In this document: positions 33,972 to 41,403 of the stretch, one piece after another
Layout of the letters: every line of letters begins with the position of its first letter
How positions within the stretch are numbered: position 1 is the first letter of the stretch
NCBI GenBank assembly: GCA_020073615.1
Contig: JAIQEX010000040.1
Coordinates: forward strand, 1 to 46,973
DNA length: 46,973 nucleotides
Reading direction: 5' to 3'
DNA from: Terriglobia bacterium
GTDB taxonomy: Bacteria > Acidobacteriota > Terriglobia > Bryobacterales > Bryobacteraceae
Translations under genes and position numbers: made by a program
The notes under the pieces: generated by a model
Database searches by the model: none
What the model saw: only the letters and a program-made list of their open reading frames with translations
Told to the model about the DNA's origin: nothing

Positions 33972-35137
33972 TGTTCTCGGCCCGCTTCCACTGGGATTTT
34001 CGCCCCAACCGCATCACCCAGGCGCTCGCCGAAAAGCGCCGCGCCGGAGCGCGTATCCTGGATCTCACCGAATCGAACCCCACCCGCGCCTCGCTCACGT
34101 ACCCGCCCGAGATCCTGCGCGCGTTCGACGATCGGCGCCTGCTCGCCTACGATCCCGTGCCCGCGGGCGCAGCCGAGGCGCGCGAAGCCGTCGCCCGCTA
34201 CTACGCCGCCCGCGGCCGCACCGTGGGAACCGCCAGCATCCTCCTCACCGCCGGCACCAGCGAAGCCTATGCCTGGCTCTTCAAGCTGCTGGCGGACGCG
34301 GGCGACCACGTCCTGGTTCCGCGGCCCTCCTATCCGCTCTTCGAATTCCTGGCCAATATGGAATCCATCGCGGTGCGCTCCTACCCTCTGGCGTATCACG
34401 GCGGCTGGGCTATCGATGTGGACGCCTTCGCCGCCGCGCTTTCCGCGCGCACCCGCGCCGTCGTGTTGGTCAATCCCAACAACCCCACCGGCTCCTACGT
34501 CAAGCGCGCCGAGCTCGATGCCGTGTCGCAACTGTGCGCCGCGCGCGGCATCGCGCTCATCTCCGACGAGGTCTTCTCCGACTACGCTCTGGGCCCCGAT
34601 CCGGAGCGCGTCGCCACGCTGATGGACGCCGGCCCGTGCCTGACGTTTTCCATGAGCGGCCTCTCCAAGGCTGCCGGACTGCCGCAGATGAAGCTGGGCT
34701 GGATCGTCGCCGGCGGCCCGGAAGCGCTGCGCCGGGAAGCCATGGAGAAGCTGGAGTGGATCGCCGATACCTATCTGTCGGTGGGCACCCCCGTGCAGTG
34801 TGCCGCGGCCCGCCTGCTGGCCGCGGGAGACTCCGTGCAGCGCGAGATCCGCGAGCGCACCGCCGCCCACCTGGCCCTCGCGCGCGAAACCCTGGCCGGA
34901 TCGGCCGCCAACCCCCTCACCGTCGAGGGCGGCTGGTACCTCACCGTGCAGGTGCCCCGCATCCGCAGCGAAGAGGATTGGGTTCTCGATCTTCTCGCTC
35001 GCGAGAACGTGTTGGTTCAGCCCGGCTTCTTCTACGACTTCGACTGCGAAGCGTTCCTCATCGTCAGCCTGCTCACCGCCCCGGAAATGTTCCGCGAGGG
35101 AATGGCGCGATTGCGGCGTTTCGTCGACGCGCCGTAG
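33971..35137 (+). CDS. PLP-dependent class I/II aminotransferase
   Basis: The 388-residue protein is a fold-type I aminotransferase: DLTESNPTRASLTYPPE at the substrate end, LLTAGTSEAYAWLFKLL, VVLVNPNNPTGSYVKRAEL, ALISDEVFSDYAL, and the PLP lysine in MSGLSKAAGLPQMKLGW. The exact amino-acid substrate cannot be told. It begins inside the stop codon of the hydrolase gene, implying translational coupling and perhaps a shared pathway. It is convergent with fliS; the 19 bp between the stops include a GGCCGGCCGG run. Confidence 0.88.
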   Translation: MFSARFHWDFRPNRITQALAEKRRAGARILDLTESNPTRASLTYPPEILRAFDDRRLLAYDPVPAGAAEAREAVARYYAARGRTVGTASILLTAGTSEAYAWLFKLLADAGDHVLVPRPSYPLFEFLANMESIAVRSYPLAYHGGWAIDVDAFAAALSARTRAVVLVNPNNPTGSYVKRAELDAVSQLCAARGIALISDEVFSDYALGPDPERVATLMDAGPCLTFSMSGLSKAAGLPQMKLGWIVAGGPEALRREAMEKLEWIADTYLSVGTPVQCAAARLLAAGDSVQREIRERTAAHLALARETLAGSAANPLTVEGGWYLTVQVPRIRSEEDWVLDLLARENVLVQPGFFYDFDCEAFLIVSLLTAPEMFREGMARLRRFVDAP

Positions 35138-35156
35138 CGGCCGGCCGGTCAAAGGG

Positions 35157-35891
35157 CTAAAGACTCCAGGCGTGGGACGCGTAAGCCGGCTCGACCTCAG
35201 ACGGAAGCGGCTGCGCCCAGGGGTTTTGCGACGCGTAAGGCGGCGCGGGTTCTGGCGGAAGCTGCTGTGCCCAGGGACTTTGCGACGCGTAAGCCGGCGC
35301 CGGTTCGGGCGCAAGCTGCGGTTGCGCCCAGGGACTTTGCGACGCGTAAGGCGGCGCCGGTTCGGGCGCAAGCTGCGGCTGTGCCCATGGACTCGGCGGC
35401 GCGTAAGCAGGCGTGGGTTCAGCCGGAAGATGTTGCGTCCATGGACTTTGTGGCGCGTAGCCCGGCGCGGGTTCGGGCGCAAGCGGCTGCCTCCATGCAC
35501 TTTCCGCCGGGCTGTCCGGCGCGGTCTGCTGATGCAATCCGTCCCACCCTTCCGAGATCGTGGAAAGCAGTCCCAGCACCTCGGCCATCGGCCCATCGGC
35601 CTGCTGACAATTGGCTTCAATCAGCCTGCGCTGCATGTAGTCGTAGAGCTGGGCCAGGCGACGGCTGATCTCGGCGCCACGCGCGTGATCGAGCGAGGAG
35701 GTTAACTCCGTCAGAATCATCTGGGCCTTCGTAATCGCACGCGACCGCGCGGCAATCTCGCCCTCGGCAAGGTGGCGGCGCGCCTCCCGCACCGCGCTCA
35801 TGCAGCCTTGATAGAGCAGACGCACCAGTTCGATCGGTTCCGCCGTCAGAATCTGGCTCTCCAGGTAACTACTGCTCGCGTCGTTCCACAT
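35157..35891 (-). CDS. fliS: FliS flagellin export chaperone with a C-terminal proline-rich repeat tail
   Basis: The 244-residue protein has a standard FliS helical bundle at residues 1-120: MWNDASSSYLESQILTAEPI, ELVRLLYQGCMSAVREARRH, AITKAQMILTELTSSLDHAR, LAQLYDYMQRRLIEANCQQA. FliS binds the flagellin C-terminus in the cytoplasm before export. Typical FliS proteins are about 120-140 residues; here about 110 further residues form six copies of a Trp/Pro-rich repeat (133-241). ATG at 35891 follows flaG by 62 bp on the same strand. The fliD gene often found between flaG and fliS is absent. Confidence 0.88.
   Translation of the reverse strand: MWNDASSSYLESQILTAEPIELVRLLYQGCMSAVREARRHLAEGEIAARSRAITKAQMILTELTSSLDHARGAEISRRLAQLYDYMQRRLIEANCQQADGPMAEVLGLLSTISEGWDGLHQQTAPDSPAESAWRQPLAPEPAPGYAPQSPWTQHLPAEPTPAYAPPSPWAQPQLAPEPAPPYASQSPWAQPQLAPEPAPAYASQSPWAQQLPPEPAPPYASQNPWAQPLPSEVEPAYASHAWSL
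35169..35495 (-). repeat. Tandem repeats encoding the FliS tail (about 51-57 bp units)
   Basis: About six units encode variants of W-x-Q-x-L-x-P-E-P-x-P-x-Y-A-x-x-S-P (17-19 residues). The two central 57-bp units, at about 35276-35332 and 35333-35389, are almost identical in DNA, which points to recent expansion by slippage or unequal recombination. The reading frame is kept in all copies. Copy number may differ between strains. Confidence 0.8.
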
Positions 35892-35953
35892 TTCCGCTCT
35901 CCCAAATGAAACTCATCGTCGCCGACGCGGTTTTCTATACCGAAAACCCCTAA

Positions 35954-36232
35954 CTAAGATCGCTTGAGATCTTCGGCTAAGCGCAGGAGGTACTCCGCCG
36001 GCACCTGGGAAACGACATCCTTGGTCTTCCGGTTGACCACGCGGACTACCATGCGCTGGCTTTGCGCGTCTTTCTGAAACACCAGCTCGTTCTCCGGTCC
36101 GAACATTTCCGTGCCGTTCAATGCTTTGACAGCTTGAATGACCGGCCGGTTCTCCGCGGCCGTCTCGGCGGGAATCACGCTTGCCACCGCGGGGAGCGCC
36201 TGCGGATTGCGGTTCACAGCATTGATGTCCAT
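35954..36232 (-). CDS. flaG: FlaG-family flagellar protein
   Basis: The 92-residue protein has a low-complexity N-terminus (MDINAVNRNPQALPAVASVI) and the FlaG core: NELVFQKDAQSQRMVVRVVN, RKTKDVVSQVPAEYLLRLAE. FlaG proteins affect flagellar filament length in some bacteria; their mechanism is unclear. ATG at 36232 has AAGGAAGG 5 nt upstream and is preferred over the ATG at 36292. It heads a two-gene unit with fliS. Flagellin, fliD and other flagellar genes are not in this window. Confidence 0.82.
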   Translation of the reverse strand: MDINAVNRNPQALPAVASVIPAETAAENRPVIQAVKALNGTEMFGPENELVFQKDAQSQRMVVRVVNRKTKDVVSQVPAEYLLRLAEDLKRS

Positions 36233-36319
36233 AATGCCTTCCTTTGCGGAAGCCGGCGGTCCGAGCCATACGCCCGTAACCGCCTCCCGCATACCTCTTA
36301 TCGGCCGGCGTGCGGAAAT

Positions 36320-36640
36320 TTACAGTACGGTGCTATTGCAACAGTACCGGGGGAAGTCCGGTAACGCGGTGCGGAGCGGCGGGTCCGGCCTTCCGGACTG
36401 CAACACACAGGACTCGCCCCACGAGCGCGCTTCGAGCCGTACCTGTCCTCCGCTTCTCCGAATGCGGTAGATGGCCTCCGGTCCGTAATGCATGCGTAGA
36501 GGCTCCAAACCCCAATCCGATTCGGCGAGCATATGGATGGCGCCATCGCGGCCGACCAGGATAGCCAGTTCGCAATCGTCCGGGCCGCCCGCATGGGCCG
36601 CCTGAAAGATCTCTTCCGCCTGTTTCAAAAATGCGCTCAC
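36320..36640 (-). CDS. Hypothetical protein
   Basis: From GTG at 36640 the protein has 106 residues: VSAFLKQAEEIFQAAHAGGP, CELAILVGRDGAIHMLAESD, WGLEPLRMHYGPEAIYRIRR, and a Pro-rich end. The segment LVGRDGAIHML and the following strands look like a small mixed alpha/beta domain. The frame is open to 36766, but the upstream part is not protein-like. No Shine-Dalgarno. It is 88 bp upstream of flaG on the same strand. Function unknown. Confidence 0.55.
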   Translation of the reverse strand: MSAFLKQAEEIFQAAHAGGPDDCELAILVGRDGAIHMLAESDWGLEPLRMHYGPEAIYRIRRSGGQVRLEARSWGESCVLQSGRPDPPLRTALPDFPRYCCNSTVL

Positions 36641-36747
36641 AGTATTCTTATCGCGCGCAACGGCGGAACCGTGAGCGGGGCCTACCCGGCGGGAAGACTG
36701 AAGAATTGGCGGCTCTGGACGAAAAGGAAATTGGGAAGGGCGCGACC

Positions 36748-36936
36748 ATGGCCAAAACCGTTCCAATCATCGGGATTGAACCCAGCGAGCTCCCCTGGAT
36801 CCGGATGCTGGTCGCTCTTCTCCGCCATCCCGATCCGAGCGTGGCGGACCTGTCCCGGCATGCCCTCGTCTACCTCACCGACGGCGCCGGACGGAGCGCT
36901 ATCGCTCCCGCCGGCGCGATCGACCACCTGGGATAG
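36748..36936 (+). CDS. Small hypothetical protein
   Basis: The 62-residue protein is MAKTVPIIGIEPSELPWIRM then LVALLRHPDPSVADLSRHAL and a short Gly/Ala-rich end. The middle looks like one amphipathic helical pair. GGAAGG lies about 9 nt before the ATG. It is divergent from the 36320-36640 gene. No family recognised; kept because of its composition and ribosome-binding site. Confidence 0.45.
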   Translation: MAKTVPIIGIEPSELPWIRMLVALLRHPDPSVADLSRHALVYLTDGAGRSAIAPAGAIDHLG

Positions 36937-37079
36937 GGGTGGCGCGTTGGCACGGAGCGTCTTTGGCCTCCGGACACGGCCTCCGTACCTGCGAGACGCA
37001 ACGTGCGCGCCCTGTGGCGTAACGGGGGCCGCCGTGGCGGCCCATCCGCCACCAAGCAAAGGGTTCGCAGTTCACTTCA

Positions 37080-37652
37080 ACAACCAGGAAGGCCGCGCTG
37101 AGGGCGATCTCGAAACTACCCGCAACCGGCTGGGCCAGGCCGAAGCCGCGCAGGCGCTGGGCGGCGGCGAACCCGATAAGCAGGCGCGCCGTCGCTTGCT
37201 CGGCATGCGCGATGACATCGAGGTTCTCCAGGCCCGCATCGCCGCCCTCGGCGCGTCAGGCATTGGCGGTGGCCTGGCGCGACTGGCAGAACACGCAGGC
37301 CGCCACGTTCACCGATGCGGTCTACACTCCCGCCGCGGCCGCGTTCCTCGACGCGCTCCGGCTCGACGCCGCCGTCGCCACCGAGCTCGGCAGCCACCGC
37401 TTGCATGCCATCACCCGCGGCGTCTACCTGCCCGCCGCCAGCGATCCGATCCGCGGCATGGCGAACCCCAAGCGCATAAACTGGCGCGAACATCCCGCCG
37501 CCGCGCTCTACAACCGGCTGGTCGCGTTCCGCATGGAAGTGACCAGGCACATGGACGGTTTCATCGAACCGGAGGCGAACGATGACGCTGCATGCTCGCC
37601 TGCTGGCGTCGCTCGATCCGGTGCGGGGCCGCAGGCTTCTCGACCGGATTGA
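37080..37652 (+). pseudogene. Frameshifted gene of unknown function
   Basis: One frame to about 37250 reads LETTRNRLGQAEAAQALGGG then ARRRLLGMRDDIEVLQARIA, a charged helical, coiled-coil-like region. The next frame then continues to 37652 as ALAVAWRDWQNTQAATFTDA, VYTPAAAAFLDALRLDAAVA, TELGSHRLHAITRGVYLPAA and INWREHPAAALYNRLVAFRM. The parts join with a one-base shift near 37250. No start with a ribosome-binding site is evident. I do not recognise the family. Confidence 0.5.
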
Positions 37653-37861
37653 AAACGGCTTGTCGCGGGGATGTCCGCTCAGTTATGCCGCGTGGCCGTC
37701 AGCGGTGGCGGCTGCTAAAGTATCGGCGGCAAGAACATGTTGCTATCAATGTGCGACTATTACTTGCGACGACCCGAGTTACGGCTGCGTGTATTGCATG
37801 GGGCGTGCAGCGATCTTGCTGGGTTTGAAAACACAGACTGTCAATTCCAGGAGGAACGGTA
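37653..37861. other. Stretch with no supported gene; leader of the next broken gene
   Basis: An ATG at 37582 opens a frame (MTLHARLLASLDPVRGRRLL and onward) that runs through this stretch without stops and merges by chance into the body frame of the next gene. Its first 45 residues look protein-like and could be another remnant, but the later part (with CCYQCATITCDDPSYGC) is not recognisable. A strong AGGAGG at 37849-37854 serves the next start at 37862. Nothing else is seen. Confidence 0.4.
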
Positions 37862-38719
37862 ATGATACGGCTATTGAGAATCTTAGTGCTGCTTACACCG
37901 GTTTGCTACTGCACGCGCAATCTATGTCTACCCGCAGTATTCCGATACAGTGGACCAGAGTGGAAATTCAATCGCCGGGAGACAGCCTGGACGTCGTCTT
38001 GCCAAGTGGCGCCGGAAGCTGGATCGTTGGCGCGAAAGTCACCGAGGGGGCGAAAGACCACGTGGAAATTGCAGACGTTGATTTCATCGCCGGCGGGCCC
38101 ATCCCGAGGATGAACGGTGTCCGTGCGCATGCCGGGACAAAGTGGTGGTTTCTGGGGCTACCGTCTCGATAACCGGGGGCGCCAGCGAGCAGGAGCTCCT
38201 GGTTTTTGTGGAGCTGGCGCATCCGCGAACGTTGCATATATTGAGCGCCCGCGCGAACCCAACGTCTCTCCTGGTGGAAACCTCGGTCGTCGTCTCCAAT
38301 GGAACCGTCACGACGGGTGGGCTTCACGGGGGTTTCGAGCTGATTCCGCTCGCGGCGATGAACCGTTTGGGCGCCACCACGTCGCGGCCTGTGATTTCGC
38401 GAGGCGGTGTCAATACCGTCCTGGACATGTCGTATCTGCGCTCTCATTTGACGCGCTATGTCGATTCGCGCCAGTGGGGCCGGGCATCGGCCCGGTGACG
38501 TTTCTGGTGCGCGTCGATATCGGGGCCGATGGCTCGGTAAAAGGAATTGGTTTCCCCAAGGACGCTGTGCCCCCAGCAGTCTCCGCCAGAATCGAATCGG
38601 CAATCAATCAATGGACCTTCCGCCCCTTTGTCGAGGCTGGCCAACCCGTAGCAATCGCCGCCCATGTACTCATCGCCATCACCCCGGCCGGCGACGTCGG
38701 TTCCGCGGTGGCTCAATGA
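37862..38719 (+). pseudogene. Exported protein with TonB-C-like C-terminus, broken by three frameshifts
   Basis: ATG at 37862, 7 nt after AGGAGG, opens a signal peptide (MIRLLRILVLLTPV). The rest is spread over three frames. From about 37900: LLLHAQSMSTRSIPIQWTRV, SPGDSLDVVLPSGAGSWIVG, HVEIADVDFIAGGPIPRMNG. From about 38142: VVSGATVSITGGASEQELLV, FVELAHPRTLHILSARANPT, GGLHGGFELIPLAAMN. From about 38475 to the TGA at 38719: FLVRVDIGADGSVKGIGFPK, IESAINQWTFRPFVEAGQPV. The last part resembles the C-terminal domain of energy-transducing TonB-like proteins. Each shift is a single base. Rejoined, the protein would have about 285 residues. It is either a pseudogene or an indel-rich stretch of assembly. 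Confidence 0.7.
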
Positions 38720-38950
38720 TACTCCAGAAGTTCCATCCCATCCTCGATGTGGTCACAAACGCGCTATTTTAGCGGCGCGATTTCGCATGTTTGGACGGGC
38801 GTTATCGGCGAAAGCCAGCAATCCGCGGTTGTGCAGGCCGTGTTGAAGTAGGCCGTTCATCCCGCGTCCGTACGGCAGCAATTTCCGCCGGGCGCAGCGG
38901 GCCCCATCGCCAACATGAATCGGCCGGGCCGCGGTGCGAGAATAGCAGTC

Positions 38951-40126
38951 ATGCCGCGCGTTGCCAGCTCCGTAGAAAACGTCCCGCGCTCGCGCATCCG
39001 CGAGCTGGGGGAAATCGCCATGGGTATGGACGGCGTACTGCGGCTGTACTTCGGCGAATCGAACCTGCCCACCCCGGATTACATCAAGCAGGCCGCCGCG
39101 CGCGCCCTCGAGGACGGCTACACCTTTTATACGGAAAACGCCGGGCTGCCCACCTTGCGGCGGGCCATCGCGGAGAATTACCGGCGGCTGCAAGCGGTGG
39201 AGCTGGATCCGGCGGGCGAAATCGTGGTCACCGCGTCCGGTGTGCAGGCGCTCAACGTGGCCATCCGGTGCGTGCTCGATCCCGGCGACGAGGCTCTGGT
39301 GCTCACGCCCGCGTGGCCCAACGGATCTTCCAGCGTGATGATGGCCAACGCCGGCGTGCGGCAGATCCCGCACCCGCTGTGCGGCGCGCGCTATCAAACG
39401 GATTTCGCCGCCCTCGCAGCCGCCGTGACGCCGCGCACGCGCCTGCTGCTGTACACCTCGCCTTCCAACCCGCTGGGGTGGGTTGCGACTGACGCCGAGC
39501 AGCAGGGCCTGCTCGATTTCGCACGGCGTCATGGGCTGTGGCTGCTGGCCGATGAGGTTTACGACCGGCTGTATTATGCCGGGGCCCGCCTCGGCGAACC
39601 GGTGCCCTCCATTCTGCGCAAGGCCACGCGCGACGACGCCGTGATGGTGGTGCATTCCTTTTCCAAGAGCTATTGCATGACCGGCTGGCGCGTAGGCTGG
39701 CTCATCGCGCGCCGCGACCTGGCGGCCAAGGCGACCGAGTTGAACGAGTTCATCATCTCGCACGCGCCCAGTTTCGCTCAGAAGGCCGGGGAAACGGCGC
39801 TGGCCGAGGGCGAGGAGGAGTTGGTGCGCATGCTCGGGCGTCTCAAGGAGAACCGCGATCTCTGCCTCGCGGCGCTGGGCAACGTGGCCGGAGTCACGCT
39901 GCCGAAACCCGACGGCGCGTTCTACGTTTTCCCGCGCATCGACGGCCTCGAAGATTCCTTCGCGTTCTGCAAGCGGCTGCTCGAGGAGACGCGCGTGGGC
40001 CTGGCGCCCGGCGTGGCCTTCGGAGCGGGCGGCGAAGGTTCGATCCGCATCTGTTATGCGGCCGAGCGCTCGATTCTGGAACCCGCCATGGAACGGCTGG
40101 TGAAGTTCCTGCGCGCGGGGGCGTGA
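38951..40126 (+). CDS. PLP-dependent class I aminotransferase (AspC-like)
   Basis: The 391-residue protein has all major fold-type I elements: LRLYFGESNLPTPDYIKQAA, YTFYTENAGLPTLRRAIAEN, VVTASGVQALNVAIRCVLDP, LLLYTSPSNPLGWVATD, LLADEVYDRLYY, the PLP Lys in VVHSFSKSYCMTGWRVGW, and the terminal Arg in GSIRICYA. It resembles aspartate/aromatic aminotransferases; the substrate is uncertain. ATG at 38951 (MPRVASSVENVPRS) is preferred over 38915. Of the 231 bp upstream, nothing else is recognised. mscL follows 33 bp later. Confidence 0.9.
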   Translation: MPRVASSVENVPRSRIRELGEIAMGMDGVLRLYFGESNLPTPDYIKQAAARALEDGYTFYTENAGLPTLRRAIAENYRRLQAVELDPAGEIVVTASGVQALNVAIRCVLDPGDEALVLTPAWPNGSSSVMMANAGVRQIPHPLCGARYQTDFAALAAAVTPRTRLLLYTSPSNPLGWVATDAEQQGLLDFARRHGLWLLADEVYDRLYYAGARLGEPVPSILRKATRDDAVMVVHSFSKSYCMTGWRVGWLIARRDLAAKATELNEFIISHAPSFAQKAGETALAEGEEELVRMLGRLKENRDLCLAALGNVAGVTLPKPDGAFYVFPRIDGLEDSFAFCKRLLEETRVGLAPGVAFGAGGEGSIRICYAAERSILEPAMERLVKFLRAGA

Positions 40127-40159
40127 TATACTCGCAACCTCATCGGAAAGGACAACCCC

Positions 40160-40579
40160 ATGCTGAAAGGCTTCCGGCAATTCCTCATGCGCGGAAACGT
40201 GATCGATCTGGCCGTAGCGGTGGTGATCGGCGGCGCGTTTGGCGCGGTCGTCAAAGCGCTGGTGGAAGACCTGTTGACGCCGTTGATTGCGGCCATCGCG
40301 GGGAAGAAGGACTTTTCCGCCTTGGCCTTTGAAGTGAACGGAAGCAAGTTCCCGATCGGCGATTTCATCAACGCCGTGATCGCGTTCCTGATGATCGGCG
40401 CGGCCGTGTACTTTTTTGTGGTGGTGCCGGTGAATGCGTTCATGGCCCGCATGCGGCGCGGGGAGACGCCACCCGACCCCACCACGAAGAAATGCCCCGA
40501 GTGCCTGAGCGAGATTCCCATCGCCGCCCGCCGTTGCGCGTTCTGCACCAGCACACTGCCCGCGGGCCCGCCGCGTTGA
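40160..40579 (+). CDS. mscL: Large-conductance mechanosensitive channel with zinc-ribbon tail
   Basis: The 139-residue protein has the MscL N-terminal helix and first pore helix (FLMRGNVIDLAVAVVIGGAF then GAVVKALVEDLLTPLI), a short periplasmic loop, and the second helix (NAVIAFLMIGAAVYFFVVVP). MscL opens under membrane tension to release solutes during osmotic downshock. The usual C-terminal helical bundle is replaced by a two-CxxC zinc ribbon, CPECLSEIPIAARRCAFC. AAAGGA lies upstream of the ATG. Confidence 0.94.
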   Translation: MLKGFRQFLMRGNVIDLAVAVVIGGAFGAVVKALVEDLLTPLIAAIAGKKDFSALAFEVNGSKFPIGDFINAVIAFLMIGAAVYFFVVVPVNAFMARMRRGETPPDPTTKKCPECLSEIPIAARRCAFCTSTLPAGPPR

Positions 40580-40635
40580 GCCCCGGAGGAACATATCGCG
40601 GCGCCGTGGTGTCTAAGCCGGTGGGGTAAGGCCGG

Positions 40636-41403
40636 ATGCTGGACGTTCGCGGGCTCACGAAGAAATATCGCAATCAGGCGGTGGTGGACCACGTCACGTT
40701 CACCGTCCCTCCGGGCGAAGTGACCGGTTATCTCGGCCCCAACGGGTCGGGCAAATCCACCACCGTGAAAATGCTGGCCGGACTGCTGCCCGCCACCTCC
40801 GGCCAGATCCTCTGGAACGGCAACGACATTCGTCAGGACCTGATCGGGTTCAAGCGCACGCTCGGTTACGTGCCCGAGGAGGCTTATGTCTATCCCCACC
40901 TGACGGGACTCGAGTATCTCGAGCTGGTGGCGCGCCTGCGGCAGTTGCCCGAGCGGCTGGTGGCGCGCAAGGCCAACGAGTTGCTCCGCCTGCTGTGGCT
41001 CCAGGAGTACCGCCACGCGCCCATTTCCTCCTACTCCAAGGGTATGAAGCAGCGCGTGCTCCTGGCCGGCGCCCTGCTGCACAACCCCGACCTGTTGATC
41101 CTCGACGAGCCGCTTTCCGGCCTCGACGTCACTTCGGCCCTGCTGCTGCACGAACTGATTGCCGAGCTGGCGCGCCAGGGCAAAACCATCCTCTATATTT
41201 CGCACGTGCTCGAAGTGACGGAAAAGGTCTGCGCGCGCGTGATCATGCTGTACCAGGGCAAGATCGTCGCCAACGACGAGGTGAGCCGCCTGCGCGACCT
41301 GATGCAACTGCCGTCGCTCGAGCAGATTTTCCGGCAGCTCGCCCGGCAGGAGGACGTGGGGACGGCCGCGGCGGAGATCGCGGCGGTCATCGGGGAGGCC
41401 TGA
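40636..41403 (+). CDS. ABC transporter ATP-binding protein
   Basis: The 255-residue ATPase has Walker A GPNGSGKST (about 34-42), Q-loop region YVPEEAYVYPHLTG, signature SYSKGMKQRV, Walker B LLILDEPLSGLD, and the H-loop LYISHVLEV. The domain matches ABC-2 type exporters (drug, lipid or Na+ export). It energises the permease that begins inside its stop codon (TGATG). The unusual signature (SYSKG) is common in this exporter group. Confidence 0.92.
   Translation: MLDVRGLTKKYRNQAVVDHVTFTVPPGEVTGYLGPNGSGKSTTVKMLAGLLPATSGQILWNGNDIRQDLIGFKRTLGYVPEEAYVYPHLTGLEYLELVARLRQLPERLVARKANELLRLLWLQEYRHAPISSYSKGMKQRVLLAGALLHNPDLLILDEPLSGLDVTSALLLHELIAELARQGKTILYISHVLEVTEKVCARVIMLYQGKIVANDEVSRLRDLMQLPSLEQIFRQLARQEDVGTAAAEIAAVIGEA

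Noticed and set aside
35169-35495. CRISPR-like array
   Set aside because: The regular 51-57-bp repeats have no unique spacers and lie in frame inside fliS; they encode a protein repeat.
37212-37270. Programmed frameshift between the two frames of the 37-kb gene
   Set aside because: No slippery heptamer was recognised near the junction, and other neighbouring genes also carry shifts, so decay or indel error is simpler.
38720-38950. Small antisense frame beginning MNGLLQHGLHNRGLLAF
   Set aside because: No ribosome-binding site, no domain, Arg/Asn-rich; the region is better seen as spacer before the aminotransferase.
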